64,000 nucleotides of DNA from Thamnidium elegans (lineage: Eukaryota > Mucoromycota > Mucoromycetes > Mucorales > Mucoraceae): positions 248,001 through 312,000 of the forward strand of contig JAIXMG010000017.1 of the NCBI GenBank assembly GCA_025201345.1, written 5' to 3'. Below the pieces are notes generated by a model that saw only the letters and a list, made by a program, of their open reading frames with translations, was not told the DNA's origin and did no database searches. This document shows, piece after piece, positions 1 through 11,292 of the stretch; position 1 is the stretch's first letter, and every line of letters begins with the position of its first letter. A program made the translations under genes and the position numbers.

Positions 1-54
1 AAATGGAAAAAAATGAAAATGATAATTAATATACATGTTTTAAATAAAAAAAAG

Positions 55-138
55 GGTGCTGGTGCCGGTGCTGCCGTCACTGCCTATGGTATTTTCACTG
101 ATCTTCTCAAGATCCAAGAACGTGTTGAAGGCTTTTAA
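55..138 (+). CDS. C-terminal exon of an unidentified protein (partial)
   Basis: A short open segment follows an A-rich intron end (acceptor AG at 53-54) and stops at TAA 136-138. It encodes a Gly/Ala-rich start, then AYGIFTDLLKIQERVEGF. Codon choice (GGT, GCT, GCC, CTC, AAG) resembles the well-expressed genes in this window, and the AT-rich run before it looks like an intron. The rest of the gene lies to the left of the window. I do not recognise the family from 27 residues, so no function is proposed. Confidence 0.6.
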   Translation, partial: GAGAGAAVTAYGIFTDLLKIQERVEGF

Positions 139-207
139 AGGAAAAGGACAAAAAAAAATACAATAAAAAAAAAATAGATATATAATAAAAAGGAGGTCAG
201 TGAGCCT

Positions 208-822
208 TTAGAGTATAACACAATTTGATTTAGAATCATGTGCTTTTTTCAATTTAACTAGATTTGTACAAAGGTTATTATAAAACGAATGATACAATAT
301 TTGCGTTTTATTTATACCTGAAAGTGCTACTTTAGCTGATTGTTCAAAGCATTCTCTTACACCTCGCTTTTGCTTTGCAGAACATTCCAAGTATCTGATT
401 GCATTTATATTTTTAGCCATTTCTAAGCCCTTTTTTTTTTTTAAAAAAAAAAAAATATAAGCTTTCCGTTTCTGTTTGCACATTTCTTTTAACAAAACTT
501 ACTTCTTCGTATAAAATAGTGTTTTGTTTTTCTTGTCTTAAATCACACTTAAGTGCCACCAATACAAACTTTGCATTTCCACTATGCTCCAACACTTCTT
601 CCATCCATTTATCCTGTACGTTCAGTAACGAATCTCGATTATCAATGGAGAAGCATAATAAAAACACATGTGTATCCTCATACGATAATAACCTTATCCT
701 ATCAAACTCTTCTTGACCTGCTGTATCCCATAAAGATAATTCGATCGTTTGATTATCAATCGTAATATCTTGTACATAATTTTCGAAAACAGTTGGTTCA
801 TAAATCTATTATAGTTATTTAA

Positions 823-854
<32 letters not shown>

Positions 855-1002
855 TTTTGCATAAATGTTTATTTTGTACCTGAGGAAAATAATCTCGGGT
901 AAAAACACTCAGTAACGACGTCTTTCCACACGCTCCGTCACCACAGACAACTAGTTTTCGAGAAACTGATTCAACATCACTTGATTTACCGCACAAACGC
1001 AT
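208..1002 (-). CDS. Rho family small GTPase (Rho3-like)
   Basis: Membrane-anchored molecular switch, expected to control polarised growth and exocytosis. Three exons on the minus strand (880-1002, 503-805, 208-429) join in frame to 215 residues. Visible motifs: P-loop GDGACGKTS (about 21-29), effector stretch YEPTVFENY (about 43-51), switch [13 protein letters not shown], and the Rho-type nucleotide motif LKCDLR. The C-terminus is CVIL, a CAAX box predicted to be geranylgeranylated because of the final Leu. LKCDLR, LECSAKQ and the switch II context look closest to fungal Rho3, but the subfamily is inference. ATG at 1002 is used rather than an in-frame upstream TTG. The second intron ends in a T12A13 tract immediately before its AG. 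Divergent from the RRM gene at 1423. Confidence 0.93.
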
Positions 1003-1422
1003 TTTTATTTCCAACAAATAAATAAAGAAGAAAAAAAAGAAGAAAAAATATTTTTTTATTTAATATATATATATATTTTTTTCTGTTTCCGCACTTTTGC
1101 GGGTAACCGATGTCATCAGTCCATACACTATAATAACCTTTTTTTTTTTTTTTTGTTGTTAGTAAAATGTTACTTTTGCCAAGATCATAATTGTACATTA
1201 ATACACTATAAATAATACTTTTTTTTTTAAAAAAAAAACTCTTTTCGCACATATTTTTCTTTTTCCCCTGTGTGCGTATATCTATATATTCCAGCCAATT
1301 ATCAACCATTAGGCTTGAACTACCGACTTATTTGATGACGAGGCTTTCTTCTTCAACAACAAAGAAAAAAAAAGCCTTTTTAACCTTTTTTAGCTTTAAA
1401 TTTATTTATTTTTTTCTAAAAA
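1003..1422. promoter_or_regulatory. Shared upstream region between Rho and RRM genes
   Basis: About 420 bp separates the two divergent start codons. It holds T-runs, an AT dinucleotide repeat near 1062-1074 and a T10A10 tract at 1219-1238. No coding sequence is supported. It presumably carries both promoters; no specific factor site is recognised. Confidence 0.5.
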
Positions 1423-2084
1423 ATGTCTACCACTAACACTATCTATGTTGGCAACCTTGACCAAAGGTAGAATACATATATAATTGATATTAACAAGTTC
1501 CCCTAACTTTTTATTACCTCTAGAGTAACTGATACCATGTTACTTGAATACTTTTCCCCTATGGGTACAGTTTCTAACATCAAGATTGTTGCTGTAAGTT
1601 TTTATAACACCTTTTTTTTTAAAAAAGAGGTACTAAATATTTTTTTTTTTTGGCTTTTTATAGATGCATAGAAATGGTCCTTTCGTAAGAGTACAAATAT
1701 AATTCTCTTTTCGACTGTACCTAATTTTTTTTTTATCATCACTTAGCCCAGTGTTAACTACGGTTTTGTCGAATATGTTGAACCTCAAGCTGCCGATAGA
1801 GCTATCCAAGAATTAAACTGTTGTAAAGTTTTAGACTATGTAAGTAACAAGAAAAAAAAAAAAAAAAAAAAAAAAAGTTAGGGGGGGAGGGTCAAAAAAA
1901 TTTTAAACTGAAAAATTTTCCTTTAATGAATCTAGGAGATCAAAGTTAATTGGGCTCAACAAGGTCAACAACTTACAAAGGAAGAAGCACCTAGTCATTA
2001 CCAAATCTTCATTGGTGATCTTGCTCCCGAGATTACTGATGATTTATTAACTCAAGCTTTTGGTGTTTTCGGTACTATGGTGTA

Positions 2085-2135
<51 letters not shown>

Positions 2136-2927
2136 CGTGTTTTTTTGATGTTTACAATAAATTATTTAGAAATGCTCATGTTATGAGAGATACAATGTCC
2201 GGTAACTCTAGAGGTTTCGGTTTCGTTGCTTTCCGCGAGAAGGCTGATGCCGATCAAGCTATTGCTTCCATGAACGGTGAATTATTAGGTTCTCGTAACA
2301 TCCGTGTCAACTGGGCCACTCAAAAGAGTCAATCCGATACTCCTCCTCCTCGTCCTGGACAACAACTTCCTTATGAAACCGTTCTTCAACAAACACCTAA
2401 TTATGTTACTAGCGTTTATGTTGGTAACTTACCACCCAACACTACTGGTAAAAGATTTTTTTTTTTTTTTTTGGGATAAGGAAATGTTAACATTATTTTT
2501 TATAGACAATGACTTATTGCAACCTTTCCAAAGATTTGGATTTATTCAAGAAGTCAAGTTGCAAGCTGATAGAGGCTTCGCATTTGTCAAGTAAGTTTAT
2601 AATGGGGAGAGAGAGAGAGAGGGAGTTGAGAAAAAAGAACTAATATGTTGTGTTTTTTTTCAATTTGTATAGGTTGGATACTCATCAAAATGCTGCCAAC
2701 TCTATTGTTCACTTACAAGGTATGAACATCAACGGTCGTGAGGCAAAGGTAAATATTTTTAAATACGAGAGAAGGGGAGGAAAATTAATTTTATTATTAT
2801 TTAGTTATCTTGGGGTAAGGATCGTGCTCCTTCTGGTTATTCATCTGGTTACAACAACACCGGTTATAACAACGGACAACAACAACAGCGCCCACAAAGC
2901 AACAACTGGCGTCAAGATAGAAACTAA
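1423..2927 (+). CDS. Three-RRM RNA-binding protein, TIA1/Pub1-like
   Basis: Predicted U-rich RNA-binding protein of the TIA1/TIAR/Pub1 group (mRNA stability, stress granules, splicing). Nine exons (1423-1466, 1524-1593, 1664-1684, 1747-1839, 1936-2081, 2170-2447, 2506-2590, 2673-2748, 2805-2927) join in frame to 311 residues. RRM1 has IYVGNL (7-12) and NYGFVEYV (about 49-56). RRM2 has IFIGDL (100-105) and RGFGFVAF (about 139-146). RRM3 has VYVGNL (207-212) and RGFAFVK. The tail is Gly/Tyr/Asn/Gln-rich, as in low-complexity regions of this family. Exon 3 is only 21 nt. The intron after exon 5 contains a 49-T run. TIA1-like order and spacing are clear; the exact orthologue is not. Confidence 0.92.
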
Positions 2928-3409
2928 AAAATTAAAAAAAACATGTCTTTCTCCTTTTTTCCTTCGTATATACAATATATATATATTTAATGTACTATAG
3001 TATTGTTTCCTTTTTTTTTATATAATTCTTTTTTTCATTTTTTTTTTTTTCATATATTATCAACTTTAACAAAATCAAAAAACGACAATCATGACATCCC
3101 CCCCCCCCTTTTTTTTTAAAAAAAAAATATCCCATTTTCAATTTGCTTTCTTTATAAAATATATAATGCATTTTTTTTACGGTTTCCCCTCTTTGAAATA
3201 CAGAACAGAATTATTATTGGCTTAAAAAAAAGTAATACGCATAAAAAATATATCAATATCCTAACAGGGATTGTTTATTTTTTAATGATATAAAACACCC
3301 TATATAATAGCGATGCCAAAAGAGATTGCTCTAATATCACGGTATTCCTTTTTCTTTTTATATGTGTAGATTTAGTCTCATATAGATCAGTAGTATCCAT
3401 ATACACGCT

Positions 3410-3457
<48 letters not shown>

Positions 3458-3509
3458 CGTATTTTATTCGTTTATACGCATGAATTTTGCGTGAATCAAG
3501 TTGGAAGAT

Positions 3510-3855
3510 ACAAAAAATCGTGAAAAAAATCCAAAAACGAACAACGGAAAAAAAAAAAGTAGAAAAGGTCGAGAAAATATAGAACAACAAGCAGTTTCAT
3601 TATTTGATATTAAAGACAGTGTCCTGACGACTAACTTTCACTAAGCAACTTGAGCAAAATAATGCTTAAACTTTCATGTAAAAAAGAAGTACTTTATAAG
3701 AATAATGGTCAGACAACAATGGATTATAACGCTTTAAATAGTTCTTGAACTTATCCAAGTTGTTGTACAAAAAAATATGCTGTGTATCTTTTTCTGCAAG
3801 AGCTCAAACATTAGAGCCATTTTAAATTTTATTAAAAATTGTATTGCTGGTAATT
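3510..3855. repeat. Dispersed repeat, copy A
   Basis: Matches sequence near 27515-27945 over several hundred bases with substitutions and indels. Shared blocks include GACTAACTTTCACTAAG, then further on AACAATG(G/A)(T)G..TATAA, and AGCTCAAACATTA followed by TTATTAAAAATT. Copy B has an extra insert of about 90 bp in the middle. No reading frame is conserved between copies, so this looks like an old non-coding transposon fragment or a gene-derived relic. Both copies are followed within a few hundred bases by the MITE family. Confidence 0.75.
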
Positions 3856-4211
3856 AAAACTACTATTAATTATTACAACTGGATATATCCTTCTTCCTTC
3901 TTACTGCGGGTTAAAACATCATACGATCACATGAGGTTACTAATGATTTCGCCTTTACTTACTATCATACTTTTTTATATAAAGCTATTTTTTATAAGGA
4001 CTTATAGTTCCTTGACTATTTTTTCAAGTCGCAAGAACTAATTGACTTTTTTTTTTGGACTTGGTAAAGCTTTATAATATTTTTTTCTATAAGAAAGAAA
4101 AATAAGGGTTTATATTCTACCTTTAAATACATTCTAATATTGTTTTTTTACCTTTACTTGTGTATAATACTATCTAGTCTCTACACACTTTCGCAATCAT
4201 TTGTACCGGTC

Positions 4212-4355
4212 TACAGTAGCGGCTCTATTTAAGGGTGGCCGAAATTCTCAGGAAATCACCCTTAAATCGATTATTAGCGATAATAGTGGTGTTAAAGCGG
4301 GGGACGGAAGAAGGTGTCCTGGAGAAATCCACCCTTAAATAGAGCCGCTACTGTA
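4212..4355. mobile_element. MITE, Tc1/mariner-like, 27 bp perfect inverted repeats
   Basis: Positions 4212-4238 and 4329-4355 are perfect inverse complements. The outermost bases are TA on both sides, followed inward by CAGTAGCGGCTC, so the element proper is 4214-4353 (140 bp) with a TA target duplication. CAGT ends and TA duplication are typical of Tc1/mariner elements. The interior carries a second short inverted pair (ATTTAAGGGTG and CACCCTTAAAT) and no coding capacity, so it would depend on a transposase supplied elsewhere. Perfect arms suggest fairly recent mobility. A decayed relative lies at about 28185-28275. Confidence 0.88.
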
Positions 4356-5339
4356 CTACACTCCCAAAATCGAATGCCCTCGATTCTGTTACATAACAAC
4401 CCAGGCCTTTGTCCCTCACAACAAGGGCGCCAGCCAAGAGGTTCAAGAAAAAGCCCAAATAATATGGGGAAGTGCAAAATATACATATTACATGAAATCA
4501 GGTCTCTAGCAAAACTTTTTGCGAAGGTGATGATTTTTGCTTTAAAGCAGCTATAAATTATAGTGGAGCAGTCATTAGTTTGGATTCTACCTACTCGCTT
4601 ACGTTTAGAATTAGTAACCAGGATTTTAAATGCTTATGTGATCCGCATGGAGACTCGTTGCGATGGTATTAGAACCGAAGGTGTGACATGATAGTTTTGT
4701 TTTTATTTAGAAAATAAAGTACGTCTTTTAAATCCCTCAATTGACTATTATAGAAGCATTGTCAGTTACACATATTGTGACTGAAAGAGAGCGCAGGAGT
4801 AAATAGACAGATTAGTAGAAATTACTAATGATCTTTACGCCAAAACAAAACAAAAAAACCTTGATATACACCCTTGTATAATAAAATTAAAAAAGGAATA
4901 TTTAGAATAGATTTGATACACTGTTTTTTAAGGGCCCCCCTTTTTTCTGTTAGAAAAAAGAAACCCAAAAGATAATATAAGGATCATTTTAGAAAAAAAA
5001 AAGAGTAGATTCCGAAAAAGGGATGTGGGAGTTTAATTAAACTTTAAAAAAAAAAAAACGTTTAATACCAGTTGCATGAACTTTTTTTTGCTGTTGTTAC
5101 TAAAGACAAGATTTATAAGAGGTATCAATGGTTAGCTTTATTTTTTATTTTTTTTAGCAATAGTAGAAATAGAATATACCATAAAATAGAAGATATATAA
5201 AAATGATTGATGTGTATACATAAGTTAATTTTCTTTTTTTTTGTTTTTTTTTAAAAAAAAAAAGAAAGAAAAAATAATAGAAGAGAAATAAAAAAAGAAA
5301 AAAAAGATGAAAGAAAAGATATACACACATATTTTAGTT

Positions 5340-6624
5340 TTACTTGGAAGAAGGATAAGTAGTAACCTCTACATTTCGCAATACTTTTTCAACTAAAAAA
5401 GCTACACGTTGTCCGTACTTGGACCCACGAAGTGAGACCATGTGACGTTTGATTAAGCGACAGGTCGAGATTTTTTGTTCTTCGGAAGCATTGTTAATTA
5501 GCCATTGAACTACATAATTTCCATATTGATCAGAAGCGATATCCACCAGAGCCACACGGGGACGATGAGAGCAAGATACAGTAGAGATACGTTTAATAAA
5601 TTTTGTCATAAATTGTTCACCACCAATACGTAATGCCTTCTCGACCACTTTAGAAGCAAATTGGTCCATACTTAATTGAACAGCTTCTTTAATAACCGTT
5701 TGAAACGCTGTTTCACGATCACTACTCTTTTCTGCTTGTTCAAGGATATGTTGAATAACCCAGTTACCCCATTGGCCTTTAGCAATCATTACAGTACTTT
5801 TTAATACTTCATCTAGAACTGGCCTCTAAACATATATTATTAGTAAACACAAATAAACAAATAAACGATTTTTTTTTTTACCTTGTCTTCCTCCGTTAAG
5901 TTTTCAAATATATTTTGAATAACAAGACTACCAGTTTCATCCAAAGCAATTTGAGCCCAACGACCTTTTAATGATTCATGAATATGATTCATCATGGGTG
6001 TAGTATCACTCGACCACCTTACTTCAAATACTTTTTGCCAAACATGACAAGCATATTTATGAGTTATGGTTTCAGGTATCTTGACAAATAATTCAGATAT
6101 CAATTCGGCTTTGACAGGTTCACTAACATGGTCCAAGACCTTTTGTACCACGTGACATCCGAACGGTTCACATGTAAGGATAAGAATACGACCCCTCATG
6201 GTATTCACCAGAGCTTGTACTTGATCTTCGGCTCCCAATTCCAATAGTTTTTGAATCAAGAAATTTCCGAATCTATTCGTCATTAAATCGTAAGCTTTAT
6301 TCAAAATCGATTTGAATATTGTTCGCTTTTGATCTAAAGTAGAGCATTTAAACTTGTTTTGTAAATAAAGGGATGCCTTTTGGTCTGTTTCGTTAATAAT
6401 TCGATCTACTAATGACTGTGTGCGAAAAAAAAATTGCATAAATTAGTTGTGAGGTTTTTTTTTTTTTTTTTTTTTTTGTCACATGAAAAAGTAAACAAAA
6501 AAACAACTTACATCCCAGCTGGTATTCACATTCTTATCAATTGTTGTAGCATTAGTTGAATGATTTTGTGAAAGAGTTTTCTATTTCTAATGTTAGTATT
6601 TAAAACTAAACATTCTTCGTGTCA

Positions 6625-6686
<62 letters not shown>

Positions 6687-7791
6687 TCTTCACTCCATCT
6701 TCTTCCAGTATTAAAATAGATATCTGCTTCACTATTACGAATATCTGACGGTGTTTCCATAGACTTACTAGTCTCAGGATAATCTCTCATTTTACGCAAT
6801 CTAAAATCAGACAGATTTAGTATAATCAAACGCCTGCGAAATTCGGGGCATTATACCTGTTAGGTTTAATCTCGGAAGATTCCATTGTTACGGCCATTTC
6901 TCCTGAAATTACTGGAAGTTCCAGACCTTTGGATTGAACTAAAGACTGATATATGGCAAGTTCAGCCTTCATATTATTTAATTTCTTTGTCTGTTTATCA
7001 CAATACTGTGTAGCCAATGATAGTTTTTGATCTTGTTGTTGAAATTCCAAATCCTTATTAGCTAGACTGGTTTGAACATTGACAAACATAACTTTTTTCT
7101 TTTTTTTTTTAAAAAAAAAAGCGTTGAATTTTTATTTCTATTTTGAAAAACAAGTTATATATTGTTTACTTACCTTTTCAGCTTCGACGTTTAATAAATC
7201 AACTTGAAAGCTGAGTTGTTGGATATAATCAATTGATTCTTTTAGTTGCTGTCGAACTGCATCATTTGACAGTTTGTCAATATAATTTAAGATGGCGTTT
7301 TCATTTAAAGGTTGATATTCATATGTTGATTCAGGATATACGGGTTGATCTTTTTGGTTATAAGTGTAGTTAAATACGGGGGAAGGATCGGGCTATATAT
7401 AAAAAAATATAATGATCAGCAAAACAATGTATTCTATATACAGGAATTAAGTTAATGAGGGTATTTATACCTTTATTTGGTATTTGTGATACAAGAAAGG
7501 AGGATGTTCTATCTTGAACATATCATTATCATTCTTTAGCGGATGAGTAGCTGTAGAATCCCAACCTGCCATTGTATTGTGAAGCGATTCATTTGGTTGG
7601 TCGAATAATTGGAAATTGTCTTTATTGCCAGAATAAAACGCTTCATAATTTTGCGGTTCGTATTTTTTAAGCATGTTTGACTTCCCAAATAACGAAGGCG
7701 TATGAAAAGGCGAATTAAATGTATCAAATGATGTTTGATACTTGTTCCTTGCATCACTAGGTGGTTTAAGTGTAGCTGATGCAGCCAACAT
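5340..7791 (-). CDS. Pumilio (PUF) repeat RNA-binding protein with N-terminal coiled coil
   Basis: Post-transcriptional regulator predicted to bind 3' UTRs. Seven exons (7471-7791, 7174-7392, 6857-7098, 6686-6800, 6512-6580, 5882-6415, 5340-5825) give 661 residues. The first 110 residues are polar. About 120-260 is Gln/Lys/Glu-rich and likely coiled coil. The C-terminal 340 residues hold PUF repeats with cores NRFGNFLIQ, EPFGCHVVQ, HKYACHVWQ, DETGSLVIQ, GQWGNWVIQ, DQFASKVVE, DQYGNYVVQ and SKYGQRVAF. Domain order resembles fungal coiled-coil PUF proteins such as S. pombe Mcp2, which is inference. Acceptor of exon 3 lies at the end of a T10A11 tract (7099-7120). The intron at 6581-6685 contains about 57 T in a row on the plus strand. 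ATG 7791 sits 18 bp from a T9A13 tract. Confidence 0.92.
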
Positions 7792-8753
7792 GTATTTGTT
7801 TTGTTTTGTTTTTTTTTAAAAAAAAAAAAATATAGAGAAAAGAGAAAGAAGTAAAGGGAAAAATCAGTGACTTTCCTAAATAAATAGTAAATAAAATCCC
7901 CGTTTTTTTTTATATTCATACAACGAGCTTCCATAAAAGTCATAGTTTATAACCAAAATCCCCTTGTTTTAAAAAATATTTCGCCACCAGATTAAGTACC
8001 CCCCTTATACTTGAAACAAGTTGTACTTTATTTTAAGAAAAACAACCTATAAGAATTATCAGACTAAACCAGAAAAAGGTGCCATATTCATATACTTTTT
8101 GAAAGTAAATACAACGCTTTGTCCATAATAATAGTACGCCCCTATAAATTGATATAAGCTCCTTTAAAAATACACATATAAAAAAAAATACTTACTGGTG
8201 GTATGCATTGTAAAGAAAAATAGAAGAAAAAAAAATGATACTTATAATAAATACAGCTTAGGATAAGTCTAAAGGACATTCATAAAATTTCGGCTTCCTT
8301 GCTTGTAACAAAATAATGATCCTTTATGTAGTTGTTCTCTGTTCTATTACGCTCATGTTATTATAATGTATAATTTAGGGAGAACGACTGTTTGGCAACT
8401 TGGCGTATCTGTTTTTTTATGCGATATATGTTGACTACGAAGTAGGCCTTACCAATGATAACAGTTTCTATGCACAGATGAGAAATATAGCTTTTTCGAT
8501 TTACTGCTTTTTTCTTCCAGAATATGCAACTTTTTATTTTTGCACCTGACTTTTATTTAACCTAATAACAATACATACTTTTTCTTTAAGAGAAACTCTA
8601 TCAATGCAAACTAATAGTACAATCCATTTCTTTTTTTAAGCCACAAAATATATTCAAAAAAAAAAAAAAAAAGGTTTATCAACGCGAAAAAATATGTGAA
8701 ATGTTAAAAAATAGAAATTGGCATTATTATGTAAAATATATATTTTTCTTTTT
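7792..8753. other. Intergenic spacer between PUF and eIF3f genes
   Basis: Holds the PUF upstream region, with a T9A13 tract at 7809-7830, and the 3' flank of the eIF3f gene. Sequence is AT-rich with scattered T and A runs. No open frame with coding character and no repeat shared with other parts of the window was recognised. Confidence 0.5.
7809..7830 (-). promoter_or_regulatory. T9A13 tract just upstream of the PUF start codon
   Basis: A run of T directly abutting a run of A, 18 bp 5' of ATG 7791. Similar blunt T(n)A(n) tracts precede other start codons in this window (20379-20400, 29968-29982, 62773-62790). Likely a nucleosome-excluding or initiation element in the promoter or 5' UTR; the role is inference. 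Confidence 0.35.
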
Positions 8754-9855
8754 TTAGTTTGCAACCAATAATTGCAAACGTTCAGCAACAGAAAGTTGAG
8801 TACGTGTCATGTTGGCAAGATAAACAACCATCAAAAGATCTTGTAAGTGAGAGTTGAACATCTTTTCGAATGCTGTGCTATCAATCTTGGGAACAACTGA
8901 AACAGTATCCATAATGTATCTACCGATGGCGTTGTTAGGCTCGACAGAACCATCCTATAATATAATGCATAAGTTTCTATATATATATATATATATTACT
9001 GTATTTTTTAAACACAAACTTACACAAACACTATCAACATATTTGCTAATTCTTTCAAGCATCTCTTGGAGCTTGGCAATGGCAATTTCGAGATGATCCA
9101 TATCTGAAATCAAAGAAGCAGTACGGTTCTCATTGGACTTGGCAGATGAAAGCATATCCACTAATGAATAAAATCAATATCTGACCCTTTTTTTAAACTC
9201 TAAATACACAAAAAAAACTTACATCCACTTCTCTCAGCATCGAGGTATTTAACTTCACAAGGAACAGATAAGAACATACAATCTCCAGATCTGCTAGAGA
9301 AACCAACAGGAGCACTATTCACAAAAAAAATTTTTTTTTTTAGTAACCACAGTTACAGTTGTTGTAAATGCCATTTTTTTTTTTTATATACCTAGCATAT
9401 GCACGAAGACCCATGTCAGAAGTCTTGAAAAGAGCTTCAGTATCTACGGTAACATGAATAGGTTGGAAAGGAGCAACATCTTCAGCAAAGAAGGTATGAA
9501 TGGGAGTACAAGAAGCAGTAAGGTCAGCACCGGCAGTATACCAACCAAGGATGATTTCCTCAGGGTTAACTCTTTGATGTAACTCATACATGCTACGATA
9601 ATGTTCTCTATCAACTACAAGTCTATCTCCTTCGGTAGTATAGATCAACGCAAAAGCATTTCTGATCTCTACTTCAGTACCATCAGAACTACGAACACCT
9701 AAAAGTGCTCCAATAACCTTAGTTTGAGGATCATCGCGACGTAAGTAATGATCCAAAACAGAGAACAAGACAACTGGGCTGGTGGTAGTGGCGAAAGCAC
9801 GTTGGTGAGGTGCACTAGACAAGCTGACTGTCAATGTATCTAATTTATTGGCCAT
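8754..9855 (-). CDS. EIF3F: Translation initiation factor eIF3 subunit f (MPN domain)
   Basis: Subunit of the eIF3 complex that loads the 40S ribosome onto mRNA, in the cytoplasm. Four exons (9392-9855, 9223-9314, 9024-9160, 8754-8954) join to 297 residues, close to other fungal eIF3f. The MPN domain occupies about 25-160, with PVVLFSVLDHYLRR and GWYTAGADLTASC. The catalytic JAMM signature (HxH...S..D) is absent: GWY is followed by TAGADL rather than HSHP, as expected for the structural MPN of eIF3f. The C-terminal half carries the helical YVDSV..NNAIGRYIMD and VPKIDSTAFEKMF segments, ending in ERLQLLVAN. Introns are 54-77 bp, and the first contains A8T10. Confidence 0.95.
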
Positions 9856-11292
9856 CGTGTTATATATAAAAAGATGCGTAGAAGTCTCTCTTTCAAAAAA
9901 AAAAACGTAAAAAAAAAAATTGATAAAAAACTTTTTATATGGCAGTGGTGATTCAAAAGTGACTGCTACAAAAGTCGTCTTTTTTTAAGCTTTTTATTAT
10001 ATAATTCTGCCCTGTCTTTCTCTTGATACGTTACTTGTTTAAATATATATATAGAACAGTAGATCGGTGAATTAAACAAAGAATTTAATAAGAAGTATGT
10101 AGCTAGGGAAGTAAATTAATAAACGTGGGAATATGAATTGGTTGGCATAGCGACGGAGTATCTGTCATATTGGCACTTCCGATTTTGACAGCTATCCTAG
10201 GATCTGAATACTTACTCTACTATATACAGAATAGTCGCATAATCATGTTTCAAGCTCGTAATAAATGCCCCTTATCTCTACCTCTTTCTAACTGACTATA
10301 AACTTGGAAGATAGTCTCATTAATTATCTCTGAAGCTCTTTAATTACAGAAATAATTACAGAAAAATGTAGTCATAAGTGGAAGCAATACAAACTCATTT
10401 TTCTCGGTAAATTTCGAGCATACGTACTGCATATAAATAACAAAATATTGTTTAGCATATAAAGAAAAAAATTGTATGTATGTGAATATTTTTTTTAATT
10501 TGCTCAAAAAAAAAAAAAAAAAAAAAAACTTTATAGAAGGTGCCGCTACTGCAGGAACGTATATAAATCGATCTACATAAATGTCTAAGCCTATACGACT
10601 TTAAACTTAACATTGCTTAACGTTTAAAAATGCTTGCATTTTTATTTGAACGACTTCGCCCCTATTTACTTTCAACTACATTTTTGTATTAGATTTTCGA
10701 AGGTGCCACACAAAAATATATTGCAATTTAAAGTAATTATTACACTATAAATACGGAAGATATCCTTCTTTTTTTCTAAAAAAAAAAAGGGGGGAGATTC
10801 GCTAGTAGTAGAGATGTTTAGTGAAACGTAACGAAAAGAGTATTTTGTTTTTCAGAAATCAATTATAAAAGGTATCTTTATACGCAGAGATTCGCGTGGC
10901 ACAATACGATTTGTATGATATTACTGACGTTCTAGGAAAGAAGTATGCACAAAATTAAAAAAAAAAAATAACGTGATACGCTATCTTTACTTATTGCAAG
11001 GTCTTTCCAAATACTTTGAGCTACGACCCATTGTACGAGTTCTACGCGATTGACTTGTCTATAGTGCTTCCTTTGACCATGTAACTGACTGTGGATCAAG
11101 ATGTTTTTTTTTGGGGAGTATTTCTGAATGTAGCACACAAACAAATATTTACTAGGACCACTCGGATTTCTTTTTATATCAAAAAAATGACACAAGAATA
11201 CGGAGTTGAAAAAAAAACGTATATAAATAAAAAGTCCTAAACTATGGAGAAAAAAAAAATTACCCTTTTTTAGCTTTTTCATTTTTATAATT
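9856..11292. other. Intergenic spacer, divergent promoters of eIF3f and FUSC genes
   Basis: About 1.4 kb, AT-rich. It includes an A24 run near 10507-10528. The nearby string GCCGCTACTGCA (about 10542) resembles one MITE tip but has no partner. The minus-strand open frame at 10932-11342 overlaps the first exon of the next gene and has no coding character. No RNA gene recognised. Confidence 0.5.

Larger units (their letters stand above)
2928..5339. other. Intergenic spacer with repeats, no gene seen
   Basis: This 2.4 kb stretch carries T-rich 3' flanks of the RRM gene, a 40-A run at 3414-3453, one copy of a dispersed repeat (about 3510-3855), a MITE (4212-4355), and A/T-rich 3' flank of the PUF gene including a T9A11 tract near 5244-5263. 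Short open frames here, such as 3387-3590 (-) and 4314-4556 (+), lie in homopolymer or repeat sequence and look non-coding. Confidence 0.6.

Noticed and set aside
4314..4556. 80-codon plus frame
   Set aside because: It begins inside the MITE terminal repeat and has no family motif.
10542..10553. GCCGCTACTGCA, resembling the MITE tip
   Set aside because: Only about ten bases match and no second arm or interior homology is nearby.
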